Part shown: positions 1-8,845 of the stretch, one piece after another | Layout: every line of letters begins with the position of its first letter | How positions within the stretch are numbered: the stretch's first letter is position 1 | Source: Candidatus Pantoea formicae | Lineage (GTDB): Bacteria; Pseudomonadota; Gammaproteobacteria; Enterobacterales; Enterobacteriaceae | Length of the DNA: 64,000 nt | Direction: 5' to 3' | NCBI RefSeq assembly: GCF_011752625.1 | Contig: NZ_VWXD01000001.1 | Location: 868,001 to 932,000, forward strand | Made by a program: the position numbers and the translations under genes | Notes under the pieces: generated by a model | Database searches by the model: none | Seen by the model: the letters and a program-made list of their open reading frames with translations, nothing else | Told to the model about the DNA's origin: nothing

Positions 1-290
1 ATCCAACGAACCGTAACGTGCTGCTGCAAAAAGGCGGGTCAAGCGACAAGGTGCAGAACTTCCGTGACGACAAGCTGAATGCGCTGTTAGTGGATATCTC
101 TGCGGAAGTCGATCCCGCCAAGCGCCTGGCGCTGACCGGCGATGCGCAGCGCTATTTGCTCGACCAGGCCTACGTTATTCCCATCTTCGAAGAGCCACAG
201 GTCTTTGCCGGTGCGCCTTGGTTGAAAGGCGTGAGCTTTGAAGCCGTTGGTCGTCCGTCGTTCTACGGCGCGTGGCTGGAAAAACACTAA
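1..290 (+). CDS. ABC transporter substrate-binding protein, family 5 (C-terminal part only)
   Basis: Only the last 95 or so residues of a periplasmic solute-binding protein are present; the reading frame enters from the left edge at base 3 and ends with TAA at 288-290. The tail (RYLLDQAYVIPIFEEPQ, then SFEAVGRPSFYGAWL) is typical of the C-terminal lobe of peptide/nickel-type (DppA-like) binding proteins. It lies 9 bp ahead of a DppB-like permease and begins the operon that runs to 7056. The content of this operon matches what I recall of the KPN_01854 family of binding proteins, which travel with a luciferase-like monooxygenase; that family assignment is from memory. The ligand is unknown. 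Confidence 0.8.
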   Translation, partial: PTNRNVLLQKGGSSDKVQNFRDDKLNALLVDISAEVDPAKRLALTGDAQRYLLDQAYVIPIFEEPQVFAGAPWLKGVSFEAVGRPSFYGAWLEKH

Positions 291-299
291 GGTAGGCTG

Positions 300-1247
300 A
301 TGATGCAACGTTCTCTGCTGCGAAGAGTGGGTCAAAGCGTGCTGGTCTTGTGGGCCGCCTTCACCCTGTCGTTCTTACTGCTGCAGGTGCTACCCGGCGA
401 TGCGGTGCTGATTAAGTTCCAGAACCCGGATCTGGGCTTAAGCCCGGATCAAATCGCGGAAATGCGGCTGGCTTATGGCGCAGATAACCCACTGTGGCAG
501 CAATATCTGCATACGCTGATGGCGATGCTGCGTGGTGACTTTGGCTACTCGGTGCAAGCGGGGGTGGCGGTCAGCGATCTGCTGATCAGCAATCTCCCTG
601 CTACGCTGCAACTGGCGCTGCTGGGCTTTGCGCTCGCCACGCTGATCGCCTTTGCTCTGGCTGCCCTGTCGCGTTTACCCGCACTGCGCGTGCTGCGTTC
701 GTTGCTGCAATCAGTCCCTGCGCTGTTTATTTCACTGCCCACGTTCTGGCTGGGGATCGCACTGATTCAGCTGTTCTCATTCCAACTGCGCTGGATCCCG
801 GTCATCAACCCCTCGCCCTTGCAGGGATTGATTTTGCCAGTGATCACGGTAGCCATTCCGATTTCTGCTCCGCTGGCGCAAATTTTGCTGCGCAGTATCG
901 ATCAAGTCGCTACCCAACCCTTTGTGGCGGTGGCGCGCGCCAAAGGGGCCAGCGAAAGTCGGGTGTTGTGGCACCACGTGATGCGCAATGCGCTGCTGCC
1001 GGTGCTGAACGTGGCCGGCCTGCTGCTGGGTGAACTGATCGCTGGTGCGCTGATCACTGAAACAGTGTTTGGCCTGAGCGGCATTGGTCAGTTAACGCAA
1101 CAAGCCGTCAACAATCAGGATGTAGCCGTGCTGCAGGCGGTAGTGATGATCTCGGCGTTGGCCTTTGTGTTAATCAATCTACTGGTCGATGCGCTTATGC
1201 CGTTGTTCGACCCACGCTTGCAAGTAATCGCTGGAGGAAGCCGATGA
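300..1247 (+). CDS. ABC transporter permease, DppB/OppB type
   Basis: Inner-membrane subunit of a peptide-type ABC importer, 315 residues, the usual length for DppB. About six hydrophobic segments are visible, the first at residues 10-30. The cytoplasmic EAA-type loop reads VAVARAKGASESRVLWHHV near residues 200-220 and is where the ATPase docks. Two adjacent ATG codons (300 and 303) could start it; a GGTAGG-like ribosome site lies just upstream. Its stop overlaps the next start as ATGA, so the two permeases are translationally coupled. The substrate cannot be told from sequence; downstream genes suggest a sulfur- or nitrogen-containing organic molecule. Confidence 0.88.
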   Translation: MMQRSLLRRVGQSVLVLWAAFTLSFLLLQVLPGDAVLIKFQNPDLGLSPDQIAEMRLAYGADNPLWQQYLHTLMAMLRGDFGYSVQAGVAVSDLLISNLPATLQLALLGFALATLIAFALAALSRLPALRVLRSLLQSVPALFISLPTFWLGIALIQLFSFQLRWIPVINPSPLQGLILPVITVAIPISAPLAQILLRSIDQVATQPFVAVARAKGASESRVLWHHVMRNALLPVLNVAGLLLGELIAGALITETVFGLSGIGQLTQQAVNNQDVAVLQAVVMISALAFVLINLLVDALMPLFDPRLQVIAGGSR

Positions 1248-2101
1248 GCCTTGTTGATTATGCCAGCGCAAGACATCGCGCGACTGCAACGCGTAAAACA
1301 CACTACTGGCGCATCCAGCCGGGTTTGTGGCTCGCTTGGGCCGTGATGTTACTGGCGTTGCTGGCCGCGTTCGCCCCCGGACTGTTTACGCAGTACAACC
1401 CCACCCAAGGCATACCCGGTGCGCAACGTCTGGCGCCGCAAGCGGCTTACTGGCTGGGTACCGATCAGTTAGGTCGCGATCTGTTTGCGCGCATCATCTA
1501 TGGCGCCTCGCAGTCATTGGCTGCTGCGTTTGCGGCGGTAGCGATGGGTTTGATTGGCGGTACAGCCCTCGGCGTGCTGGCCGGTGCCGTCGGGGGGCGC
1601 ACAGAAAACACATTGATGCGCCTGGTGGATGTGCTGCTCTCGATTCCCTCGCTGCTGCTGTCGCTGAGCGTGCTGATTCTCCTGGGCTTTGGCACCGTAC
1701 ACGCCGCACTGGCGGTGGGCATTGCCTCCATTGCCAGCTTTGCGCGTCTAGCACGCGGTGAAGTGGTTCGCGTGCGACGCAGTGAATATGTTGAGGCCGC
1801 TTATGGTAGCGGCGGTAGCTTTTGGCAGGTGTTGTGGCGCCACATCCTACCCAACTCGCTGACGGCGGTGATTGCCTTTGCCGCTTTACAGTTTGGTCAG
1901 GCGATTCTGGCGCTCTCAACGTTGAGCTTCCTTGGCTACGGTACCCCGCCACCGACGCCGGAGTGGGGATTGTTAATTGCTGAAGGGCGCAATTATCTGG
2001 CGACCGCGTGGTGGCTGACAACGTTCCCTGGCATCGTGGTGGTCGCCATCGTGCTGTCCGCCAACCGCATTAGCCAGCAGATTGCCGGAGGTGACGCATG
2101 A
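1244..2101 (+). CDS. ABC transporter permease, DppC/OppC type
   Basis: Second membrane subunit of the same importer, 285 residues, normal for DppC. It has the characteristic N-terminal hydrophobic segment, the GTDQLGRDLFARIIYG motif around residues 70-85 found in nearly all DppC/OppC proteins, and the EAA loop (YVEAAYGSGGSFWQVLWRH) near residues 180-200. It overlaps the upstream permease and the downstream ATPase by 4 bp each (ATGA), so stoichiometric production is likely. Pairing with the preceding DppB-like protein is inferred from this overlap. Ligand unknown. Confidence 0.88.
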   Translation: MSLVDYASARHRATATRKTHYWRIQPGLWLAWAVMLLALLAAFAPGLFTQYNPTQGIPGAQRLAPQAAYWLGTDQLGRDLFARIIYGASQSLAAAFAAVAMGLIGGTALGVLAGAVGGRTENTLMRLVDVLLSIPSLLLSLSVLILLGFGTVHAALAVGIASIASFARLARGEVVRVRRSEYVEAAYGSGGSFWQVLWRHILPNSLTAVIAFAALQFGQAILALSTLSFLGYGTPPPTPEWGLLIAEGRNYLATAWWLTTFPGIVVVAIVLSANRISQQIAGGDA

Positions 2102-3705
2102 GCGCACTACTCAGCATTGAGAACCTCACGTTGAGTTATCATCAGCGTGGCGCATGGCGTGAAGTGGTACACAACGTCAGTTTCGATTTACAAGCGGGCG
2201 AAATGCTGGCGCTGGTGGGTGAATCTGGCTCCGGCAAAACCACCACCGCACAAGCCATTATTGGCCTGCTAGCGGAGAATGGTCGCCGCGACAGCGGTAA
2301 TATCATTCTCAATGGTGAAAACATCGCCGATTGGTCAGCAAAACGTCTGGATAGTCTGCGCGGCGTCAGCTTCAGCTTAGTGCCGCAGGACCCAGGCAAT
2401 TCGCTCAATCCGGTGAAAACCATTGGTGATCAGGTCGGCGAGATGCTGCAACTGCATCAAAAGCTAAGCAAGCAGCAGAGGCAACAACGCGTTCTGGAAT
2501 TGCTCGAAAAAGTCGGACTGAGTCACCCCGAACAGCGCCTCAAGCAGTATCCGCACCAGCTCTCCGGCGGCATGAAACAGCGCGTGCTGATTGCGATTGC
2601 CCTTGCCTTGCGACCACAAATCATTATTGCCGACGAGCCCACTAGCGCGCTCGATGTCACAGTGCAAAAGCGCATTCTTGACCTGCTGGATGTACTGCGC
2701 CGTGAATCGGGTACGGCGGTATTGTTTGTCACGCACGATTTGGCCTTAGCGGCAGAGCGTGCCGACCGACTGGTGGTGTTTCGTCAGGGTGAGATTCAGG
2801 AACAAGGGATTGCAGCCCAGGTGATTAACGCACCAAAACATTCCTATACGCGACAACTGTTGCAGGATGCCTCACCCGGCGAAGTGGCACTGGCGCTGCC
2901 TTCACAGGCCAAGTTCTCCACCCCGGCGATCCAGCTTTCTGCCATCAATAAACAGTTTTCACTGGGTAAACAGCGGTTAACTGTGGCTAAGCAGGTTAGC
3001 GTTACCGTCGCGCGCGGCACCACGCATGCGCTCGTGGGCGAATCAGGATCGGGTAAAACCACGCTGGCACGCATTTTACTGGGCTTTGAACAAGCTGACA
3101 GCGGAAGCATCGTGATTGACGGCATCGATGCCAGCGCACTGCGCGGAGAGGCACAACGCCAGCTTCGCCGCAAGATTCAGTTCGTGTATCAGAATCCGTT
3201 CGCCTCGCTCGATCCACGCCAAACGCTGTTCGCCATCATCGAAGAGCCACTGCGCAACTTTGAAAAATTGTCTGCCGAGGGACGTCGTCAACGAGTGGAG
3301 GCCGTGGCACAACGTGTTGCACTTCCTGTTGAGTTGCTGACGCGTAAACCACGGGAGCTTTCAGGCGGCCAGCGCCAGCGAGTGGCGATTGCGCGGGCAT
3401 TGATCCTGCAACCCGCCATTCTGGTGCTGGATGAAGCGACTTCGGCGTTAGACGTCACCGTACAGGCGCAAATCCTGCAACTGTTACAACAGTTGCAACA
3501 GGAACTCGGATTGACCTACCTGTTTATTACCCACGATCTCGCCACCGTACGCCGCATTGCGCATAGTGTCACCGTACTGCGCGCCGGAGAGGTGGTTGAG
3601 CAGGGTGACACTGTCACGATATTCACCACACCGCAGCACGCTTACACCCGCTCACTGATTGATGCTATTCCCGCTTTTCGTCCGCTGATTAAGGAGTCCG
3701 CATGA
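2098..3705 (+). CDS. Fused dipeptide-type ABC ATPase (DppD-DppF-like, two nucleotide-binding domains)
   Basis: A 535-residue protein with two complete ATPase domains, equal to DppD and DppF joined end to end as in YejF and GsiA. Domain 1 has Walker [12 protein letters not shown] at about 41-51 and signature LSGGMKQR near 154. Domain 2 has Walker [12 protein letters not shown] near 313 and signature LSGGQRQR near 420; both have DExTSALD Walker B motifs. It energises import through the two upstream permeases. Start and stop overlap the neighbouring genes by 4 bp, so it is fully inside the operon. The fusion is ordinary for this importer class. Confidence 0.93.
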   Translation: MSALLSIENLTLSYHQRGAWREVVHNVSFDLQAGEMLALVGESGSGKTTTAQAIIGLLAENGRRDSGNIILNGENIADWSAKRLDSLRGVSFSLVPQDPGNSLNPVKTIGDQVGEMLQLHQKLSKQQRQQRVLELLEKVGLSHPEQRLKQYPHQLSGGMKQRVLIAIALALRPQIIIADEPTSALDVTVQKRILDLLDVLRRESGTAVLFVTHDLALAAERADRLVVFRQGEIQEQGIAAQVINAPKHSYTRQLLQDASPGEVALALPSQAKFSTPAIQLSAINKQFSLGKQRLTVAKQVSVTVARGTTHALVGESGSGKTTLARILLGFEQADSGSIVIDGIDASALRGEAQRQLRRKIQFVYQNPFASLDPRQTLFAIIEEPLRNFEKLSAEGRRQRVEAVAQRVALPVELLTRKPRELSGGQRQRVAIARALILQPAILVLDEATSALDVTVQAQILQLLQQLQQELGLTYLFITHDLATVRRIAHSVTVLRAGEVVEQGDTVTIFTTPQHAYTRSLIDAIPAFRPLIKESA

Positions 3706-4706
3706 CGCGCAAACGCATTGGATTTTTCACCCGTTTGTTGGATGACACCTCGGCGCAGCAACGCTATCGCCTGGCAACCGAGCAGATTCAGCATGCTGAA
3801 CGTTTAGGATTCGACAGCGCCTGGATTGCCCAGCACCATTTCCATGAGAAAGAAGGCGGATTACCGTCACCTTTGGTGTTCCTCGCGCACGTTGCTGCCC
3901 ACACCCGCACCATCCGCTTGGGTACGGGCATCATCACCCTGGCGATGGAGAATGCTCTACGTGTGGCAGAAGATGCCTCAGTGCTAGATTTACTCAGCAA
4001 TGGACGATTGGAGGTCGGGCTCGGTTCGGGGGGCACCGCTACCTCGTTTCTGCCGTTCGGTTTGACCCTGGGAGAGCGCGCCAGTGTATTTGCCGATCAT
4101 CTGCACACCTTGCTCAGCGCATGGCGTGGCGACACCCTCGCGCATCCGGACAACCATCTTTACCCCGCCGCACCCACGTTGGCCCAGCGCGTATGGATTG
4201 CCACCTTCTCCGTCGAGGGAGCCGCACGTGCGGGTGCCGGCGGGCATGGTTTGATGCTGTCCCGCACACAGCCGCGCCCGGCCGGTCAGCCAGATTTACC
4301 GCTGGATGCGATCCAAAATCCCATGATCGACGCCTACCTGGCGGCGCTTCCAGAGGGTATAGCGCCACGTATTCTTGCTTCACGCACCGCCTTTGTCGCC
4401 GACTCCAATGACTACGCGCGCCGTTTAGCCGAACCAGGATTACAACGCCAGGCGGAGCAGTTCCAGTCTGCTGGGCATGTGATTACCGGCAACACGCTGG
4501 AGAGCCACGCGCGGCAGTTGGATGCGCACTTTGGTGACGCGCCCAGTGTACTCGCGTCATTGCTGGCGGATTCCACACTGCAACGTGTCACTGACATCAC
4601 CTTCCAGGTGCACTCTATCGACCCGCCTCATGCCGATATTCTGCGCTCCATCGAATTGATCGCTGACCACATTGCCCCTGCGCTACGCGCCCCTGGTGAT
4701 GCCTAA
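3702..4706 (+). CDS. Luciferase-like (LLM class) flavin-dependent monooxygenase
   Basis: A 334-residue bacterial-luciferase-fold protein, expected to use reduced FMN and oxygen to oxidise a small organic substrate. The N-terminal strand (KRIGFFTRLLDD), the FDSAWIAQHHFH segment near residue 40, RTIRLGTGIITL near 68-79 and VLDLLSNGRLEVGLGSG near 92-110 are all family hallmarks. It overlaps the ATPase gene by 4 bp, so the importer and the enzyme are made together; the imported compound is probably its substrate (inference). It seems to match the KPN_01858 subfamily. No flavin reductase is encoded nearby, so FMNH2 must come from elsewhere. Confidence 0.85.
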   Translation: MTRKRIGFFTRLLDDTSAQQRYRLATEQIQHAERLGFDSAWIAQHHFHEKEGGLPSPLVFLAHVAAHTRTIRLGTGIITLAMENALRVAEDASVLDLLSNGRLEVGLGSGGTATSFLPFGLTLGERASVFADHLHTLLSAWRGDTLAHPDNHLYPAAPTLAQRVWIATFSVEGAARAGAGGHGLMLSRTQPRPAGQPDLPLDAIQNPMIDAYLAALPEGIAPRILASRTAFVADSNDYARRLAEPGLQRQAEQFQSAGHVITGNTLESHARQLDAHFGDAPSVLASLLADSTLQRVTDITFQVHSIDPPHADILRSIELIADHIAPALRAPGDA

Positions 4707-4718
4707 CCGGAGAACACC

Positions 4719-5819
4719 ATGACTCAACCCATAGATTTACTCGCCGCACTGGCTGATATCGATCCCGCCTCTGAGCTGGGTCAGGCACGTATTGAACGCC
4801 ACGCGGCCACTCAACATGCTCAAGGGAGTTATGAGGTGCTGTTTAGTGAAGATGATAATGATCTTCCGCAGCAATGGCGTTTTGCCTTGGCCGCGCAGGT
4901 GGCCGCGTGGCACGGTGCCACCCGCTTGCAGGCGCACTATCAGCAGCAGGTTAATGAAACCGTCCATGATGTGCGCTTCGCAGCAGGCCATGCTTTTGCC
5001 GAGCTGTTGAGTCTGCATCCGGTAGATGCCTCCCCTCAACATATTCAAAACCTGCAAAGTGCGGGTTGGACTGCGCGTGGCATTGTCACCCTCGCCCAAT
5101 TGATTGCTTTTGTCAGTTTCCAAAGTCGTTTGCTGGCGGGATTGCGTCTGTTAAATGGCGAACAAACGGCCACCCAACCGCATGCGGTGGCGGGAAAATG
5201 GCACGACGCGCCGTTGACGTTGAGTGGTCAAACCGCCCTGACTGCCTTTACGCAGCAGGAATTAGGTTGGGAGCCTTGGCTGCCAGCTAAGCCATTAAGC
5301 GAATTCAACGCAGCTGAACAGGCGACATTAGAGAAAAATGGCCATAGCGACTCCGACTATTTCCGCCTGCTGGCGCGCAATTTACCGTTGCTGGAGCAGC
5401 GCACGCTGACGGATAAAGGGATTTTTTACACCTCCGGCGGGTTATCGCGTGCCGAACGTGAGTTAGCCGCTACCGTGGTCAGTAAGGTCAATGGCTGTAT
5501 CTTCTGTGCCTCAGTGCATGCCCGCAAAGCCAGCCAACTGTCTAAAGATGAGCCTGCGGTGCAGAAATTACTGAATGTTGCGCCCGGCGCTGAACTGTCG
5601 CACGGCCAATCAGCCCGCTGGGCAGCAATTATCGACGTGGTGGCCACGCTGTCTATCACCCCTGCGGCCACCAGCCTGAAGCAACTCCAGACATTACGCG
5701 ACCAGGGACTCAACACGCTCGCCTTGCTGGATGTGATCCAGTCTGCGGCGTTTTTCGCTTGGGCCAATCGCCTGATGTTGACACTGGGCGAACCCTTTTT
5801 ACCTGCACAACAAGGATGA
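4719..5819 (+). CDS. Fused CMD-domain and alkylhydroperoxidase (AhpD-like) protein
   Basis: A 366-residue protein with two helical domains of the carboxymuconolactone-decarboxylase/AhpD superfamily. The C-terminal half carries the redox motif CIFCASVHARK (cysteines near residues 259 and 262, histidine near 266), the AhpD-type CxxC...H active site. The N-terminal half (about 1-180) has the same general helix pattern but no CxxC in the matching place. In Agrobacterium vitis I recall the two halves as separate genes (Avi_7170 and Avi_7169 families); here they are one chain. Twelve bases after the monooxygenase gene with an AGGAG-like site at 4709-4713. Likely disposes of a peroxide or reactive product of the monooxygenase step (inference). 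Confidence 0.8.
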   Translation: MTQPIDLLAALADIDPASELGQARIERHAATQHAQGSYEVLFSEDDNDLPQQWRFALAAQVAAWHGATRLQAHYQQQVNETVHDVRFAAGHAFAELLSLHPVDASPQHIQNLQSAGWTARGIVTLAQLIAFVSFQSRLLAGLRLLNGEQTATQPHAVAGKWHDAPLTLSGQTALTAFTQQELGWEPWLPAKPLSEFNAAEQATLEKNGHSDSDYFRLLARNLPLLEQRTLTDKGIFYTSGGLSRAERELAATVVSKVNGCIFCASVHARKASQLSKDEPAVQKLLNVAPGAELSHGQSARWAAIIDVVATLSITPAATSLKQLQTLRDQGLNTLALLDVIQSAAFFAWANRLMLTLGEPFLPAQQG

Positions 5820-6172
5820 CCATGACGGAGCAACATCATTCAGCACAGCGCTTTCACATCACCATCACCGGCAAAGGTGCCCATGCCGCGAGGCCGCACG
5901 AGGGCATTGATGTGATTGTCATTGGCAGTCATATTATTTCCGCCTTGTATGCGCTGCCGGGACGCAGTAGCACACTTGCGCTCGGTATCACGCGGTTGAG
6001 CGCCGGTAACAGCTGGAATGTGTTACCGCAAACGGCGGAAATTGAAGGCATCGTCAACACTCAAACCCAACAGGACCCGTCACAAATCAACGCCTTGATC
6101 GCAGGAATCGCCGCGGGTTTTGGCGCTGAAACCGCCGTTAACTGGCAGCCGACCGGCACGAGTACGGCGTAA
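5816..6172 (+). pseudogene. M20 amidohydrolase relic (dimerisation-domain fragment)
   Basis: About 118 residues corresponding to the middle, lid/dimerisation domain of M20 amidohydrolases. It aligns by eye with the intact M20 protein at 38555-39703: RFHITITGKGAHAARPHEG matches RFDIRIIGTGSHAAKPHQG, and the segment around GNSWNVLPQTAEIEGIV matches STWNVIPDSAWLEGTV. The N-terminal and C-terminal catalytic parts, including the HACGHD metal site, are absent. The start is probably ATG 5816 (ATGA overlap with the previous stop), with ATG 5822 as an alternative. It is best read as a deletion remnant still coupled to the operon; a functional stand-alone domain is possible but unlikely. Confidence 0.75.
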
Positions 6173-6207
6173 TGGGTGCCGTCACGATGAGAGCAAGGAG
6201 GAAAGCA

Positions 6208-7056
6208 ATGGCCATATCCATACCGGTTCCACGTCTTGATCATGTCGTCATTAACGTTGCAGGCGAACTGGATGAAGCCAGCGCACTGTTTCGAAGACTG
6301 GGCTTTCAACTCACTGCGCGCGGGCACCATTCTCTCGGTTCCAGCAATCATTTAGCGGTGTTCGGTGACAACTATCTGGAACTGTTAGGATTTGAGGAGG
6401 GACGTAACAATCTGCGCCAGGACCTGTGGCAATCACCCATTGGCCTCAGTGGTCTGGTGTGGAAAACCGACGATGCCGATGCGGTTTGGCGCTACCTTGA
6501 AAGTCAGGATATTGATGGCGAGCAGCCTGCCAGCTTCTTTCGTCCGGTGCAATTGCCGGATGGCAGTGAAGATCAGGCACGCTTCCGCACGGTACGCCTG
6601 CGCCCTGCACTGGTCGCTAACGGCCGCAGCTTCTTCTGCCAGCATGAAACGCCGTATGCGGTGTGGCAAGAAGCCTGGCAGCAACATCCGAATGGTGTCA
6701 CCGACATCATTGAATTTGTCGTGGTCGCCCAAGATCCTGCCGCCGCCGCACAACCCTACAGTCGCTTATTTGGTGCGGATAAACTCACTGCCTGCCAGGA
6801 AGGTGCCTTTGTGTTGAAAGCGGGCATAGCCACGGTGCGCTTCGCTGCCGCAGAATACGTCACCCAGCGTTTCGCTGGTTTACCGCAAGACAACGATGGC
6901 AGCGCACGAATGGTGGGTTTAAGCCTGCGTACGCGCGACTTGCGTAAGGTGAAAGCGAGCTTGTTGCTGGGTAATGTGCCTTTCCATGAGGAGGAGGCCG
7001 CCATCGTTGTTAACGCCGAGCACACTTTTGGTGTGGCGCTGAGGTTTGAGCAATAA
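6208..7056 (+). CDS. VOC-superfamily protein (glyoxalase-like domain)
   Basis: A 282-residue protein whose N-terminus (PRLDHVVINVAGELDEAS) and repeated beta-alpha-beta-beta-beta units (second unit beginning near GVTDIIEFVVV) indicate a two-module vicinal oxygen chelate protein. Candidate metal ligands are the early histidine in LDHVV and later acidic residues. An upstream in-frame ATG exists at 6172, but a strong AAGGAGG at 6195-6201 sets the start at 6208. Last gene of the importer/monooxygenase operon, following the M20 relic after 35 bp. The reaction is unknown; isomerase, dioxygenase or binding functions all occur in this fold. Confidence 0.75.
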   Translation: MAISIPVPRLDHVVINVAGELDEASALFRRLGFQLTARGHHSLGSSNHLAVFGDNYLELLGFEEGRNNLRQDLWQSPIGLSGLVWKTDDADAVWRYLESQDIDGEQPASFFRPVQLPDGSEDQARFRTVRLRPALVANGRSFFCQHETPYAVWQEAWQQHPNGVTDIIEFVVVAQDPAAAAQPYSRLFGADKLTACQEGAFVLKAGIATVRFAAAEYVTQRFAGLPQDNDGSARMVGLSLRTRDLRKVKASLLLGNVPFHEEEAAIVVNAEHTFGVALRFEQ

Positions 7057-7069
7057 ATAAACGTCAAAT

Positions 7070-7100
7070 TTGCAGAAGCGCAACCGATGCGCTTCTGCAA
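7070..7100. terminator. Bidirectional terminator hairpin
   Basis: A perfect 13-bp stem, TTGCAGAAGCGCA (7070-7082) against TGCGCTTCTGCAA (7088-7100), with a 5-nt loop. It sits between the ends of the convergent VOC gene and fetB and is flanked by AT-rich sequence on the left, giving a U-run for the minus-strand transcript. It probably ends both operons. Confidence 0.75.
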
Positions 7101-7106
7101 TACGCC

Positions 7107-7871
7107 CTACTCGATTTTCAACTGCGCGCGGGCGGTGTAAAAACGGCGGTAAGCCAGGTATGCGGCGATGATGGTCGAGAGGCTGGCAGTGCCAATCAGC
7201 ATAAACGTCACCATGATCTGGTATTTGATTGCTTTTACCGGATCAATACCGGCAAAGATCAACCCCGACATCATGCCTGGCAAACTCACTAATCCTACGG
7301 TTTTCGCCGCATCTACCGTGGGGATCATCGAGGCACGAATGCTATCGCGGATTAACCGTGCGGAGGCCAGCTTTACCGATGCCCCCAGGCTCAACATCTC
7401 CAGAATCTTTTGCTGGTTATCGCTGAAACGCTGGTTCAGATTGCTGTAACACAATCCCACCGCCACCATTGCATTACCCGCAATCATGCCGGAGATAGGG
7501 ATGACCTGCATGGGAATAAACTCGATGGCCCCACTCAGCAGCAGAATGGTTAACGTCAGCGCAGTGCCTGAGCTGATGGCAACAAAGGAGATCATTAAGG
7601 CGTTATCGATGTTGTGGCTACGTTTGCGCGCATTCAGCGCCGCATTAACGCAGATAAACAGCACCATCAAAATCGTCAGCCAGCGGTTGTTGAGGTCAAA
7701 AATCGATTTCAGCACATAACCGACGATGACCAATTGCACAATGGCTCGGCACACGCTCCAGATAATATCTTTGCTCATGCCAAGTTTCTCTTTCTGGCTG
7801 ATAAGCAGCGCAATCACGACCAGCATCAGCGAGAGTAACAGTGAGCTGTCGGTAATATTATGCTGATTCAT
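7107..7871 (-). CDS. fetB: Iron export ABC transporter permease FetB
   Basis: A 254-residue, strongly hydrophobic protein of the FetB (YbbM) family. Recognisable stretches are CRAIVQLVIVGYVLK, PISGMIAGNAMVAVGL and VSLPGMMSGLIFAGIDP. The family exports iron from the cytoplasm and improves survival under oxidative or metal stress. The frame stays open further upstream, but ATG at 7869-7871 (MNQHN) is preferred: it has a GGAGAG-like site and overlaps the end of fetA by 14 bp, the common fetAB arrangement. Confidence 0.88.
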   Translation of the reverse strand: MNQHNITDSSLLLSLMLVVIALLISQKEKLGMSKDIIWSVCRAIVQLVIVGYVLKSIFDLNNRWLTILMVLFICVNAALNARKRSHNIDNALMISFVAISSGTALTLTILLLSGAIEFIPMQVIPISGMIAGNAMVAVGLCYSNLNQRFSDNQQKILEMLSLGASVKLASARLIRDSIRASMIPTVDAAKTVGLVSLPGMMSGLIFAGIDPVKAIKYQIMVTFMLIGTASLSTIIAAYLAYRRFYTARAQLKIE

Positions 7872-8526
7872 GGCTCTCTCCTTGCGCAGGTGCCACCAGT
7901 CGCAGCACCTTTTCTGCATGGCGGATCTCGCTCGCATCGTGGCTGATCCATATCACCGCCAATTGCTGCTGTTGAACGTGTTGCCGAATCAATTGCTGGA
8001 TCACCTTTTTGTTCTCTTCATCTAATGCGCTGGTCACCTCATCCAATAGCAGTACTTTGGGCAAGAACTGCAGGTTGCGCAGTAAGCCCACCCGCTGTTT
8101 CTCCCCACCGGACAACTGCTCAACCCTTTTGTCCAGCATGTCAGCAGCCAGATGCACGCTCTCTAATGAGGCAACCAAGGCATCGCGTGACGGTTTCTGC
8201 TGTCGAATTTGCCACGGCAGCGCCAGATTGTCGTACACCGTCTCGCCAAACAGTTGCGGCGTCTGGAAACAATACGACACCTGCTGGCGATACCACTCTG
8301 GCTTAAGGGAAATGAGGTCACGATGCTCAAAACGAATATCACCTGCTGTAGGCGACAGCAGCGAAGCCAAAATTTTCAACAGCGTGCTCTTACCGCTGCC
8401 CGAGGGGCCAGTGAGTAACAGAAAATCGCCCGCCTGTAATTGCAGCGAAACAGGGGCCAGTAAAGTTCGTCCTTGCACGGCATAACGAATCCCCTGCGCA
8501 TCGAGCAAGGGAAAATCGGTGGTCAT
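7858..8526 (-). CDS. fetA: Iron export ABC transporter ATPase FetA
   Basis: A 222-residue ABC ATPase with Walker A GPSGSGKSTLL near residue 40, Q-loop CFQTPQLFGETVYDN, signature LSGGEKQRVGL near 140 and Walker B VLLLDEVTSALD. The length and the PQLFGETVYDNLALPW segment match FetA (YbbL). It energises the FetB permease encoded immediately downstream. Gene order fetA-fetB with overlap is as in Escherichia coli. The promoter should lie in 8527-8600 on the minus strand; no distinct operator was recognised. Confidence 0.88.
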   Translation of the reverse strand: MTTDFPLLDAQGIRYAVQGRTLLAPVSLQLQAGDFLLLTGPSGSGKSTLLKILASLLSPTAGDIRFEHRDLISLKPEWYRQQVSYCFQTPQLFGETVYDNLALPWQIRQQKPSRDALVASLESVHLAADMLDKRVEQLSGGEKQRVGLLRNLQFLPKVLLLDEVTSALDEENKKVIQQLIRQHVQQQQLAVIWISHDASEIRHAEKVLRLVAPAQGESHESA

Positions 8527-8701
8527 AATGAAAGTTTCCGCAAGTTATGTCTTGAAATTATAATGCTTTCAAATCGCAAGGGGAAAGCCATATTCCTGCT
8601 CAAGGTATTAATAACGCTAATTATCGTCTTTTATACTCAGCCTAAGGTTACGTTAATGTTTAATGTGCACTATTAAGTAAAGGCTTGAGGATATTTTTCA
8701 C

Positions 8702-8800
8702 ATGAAATTCGTTTTATCTGAGACAACCCATCAATATTTAGCTGTTGTTATAACCTTACTTGCGACCGTCAGTTTCCTGGCGCTTTGGTTTTCGACTTAG
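8702..8800 (+). CDS. Possible small membrane protein, 32 residues
   Basis: A short open frame beginning ATGAAATTC and ending TAG at 8798-8800, encoding a basic/polar N-terminus followed by one hydrophobic helix (AVVITLLATVSFLALWF) that would span the inner membrane. A GAGG ribosome site is at 8687-8690, spaced 11 bases from ATG, slightly long. A terminator-like hairpin follows directly (8817-8845). The gene stands alone in the fetA/binding-protein intergenic region. I do not recognise the family; the composition is like the many sub-50-residue enterobacterial membrane proteins. Function unknown. Confidence 0.45.
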   Translation: MKFVLSETTHQYLAVVITLLATVSFLALWFST

Positions 8801-8816
8801 TGATTACCCTGATAGC

Positions 8817-8845
8817 AAGTGAGTGACCCCAAATAATACTCACTT
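8817..8845 (+). terminator. Terminator-like hairpin after the small membrane ORF
   Basis: Inverted repeat AAGTGAGT (8817-8824) and ACTCACTT (8838-8845) with a 13-nt loop, followed by ACTTTTATT. It is 17 bp after the stop of the 32-residue ORF, which supports that ORF being a separate transcription unit. The stem is AT-rich, so strength is modest. Confidence 0.5.

Noticed and set aside
1494..2021. Long minus-strand frame (175 residues) inside the DppC-like gene
   Set aside because: It is opposite a well-supported permease gene, has low-complexity, arginine/proline-rich content, and is a product of GC-rich codon usage.
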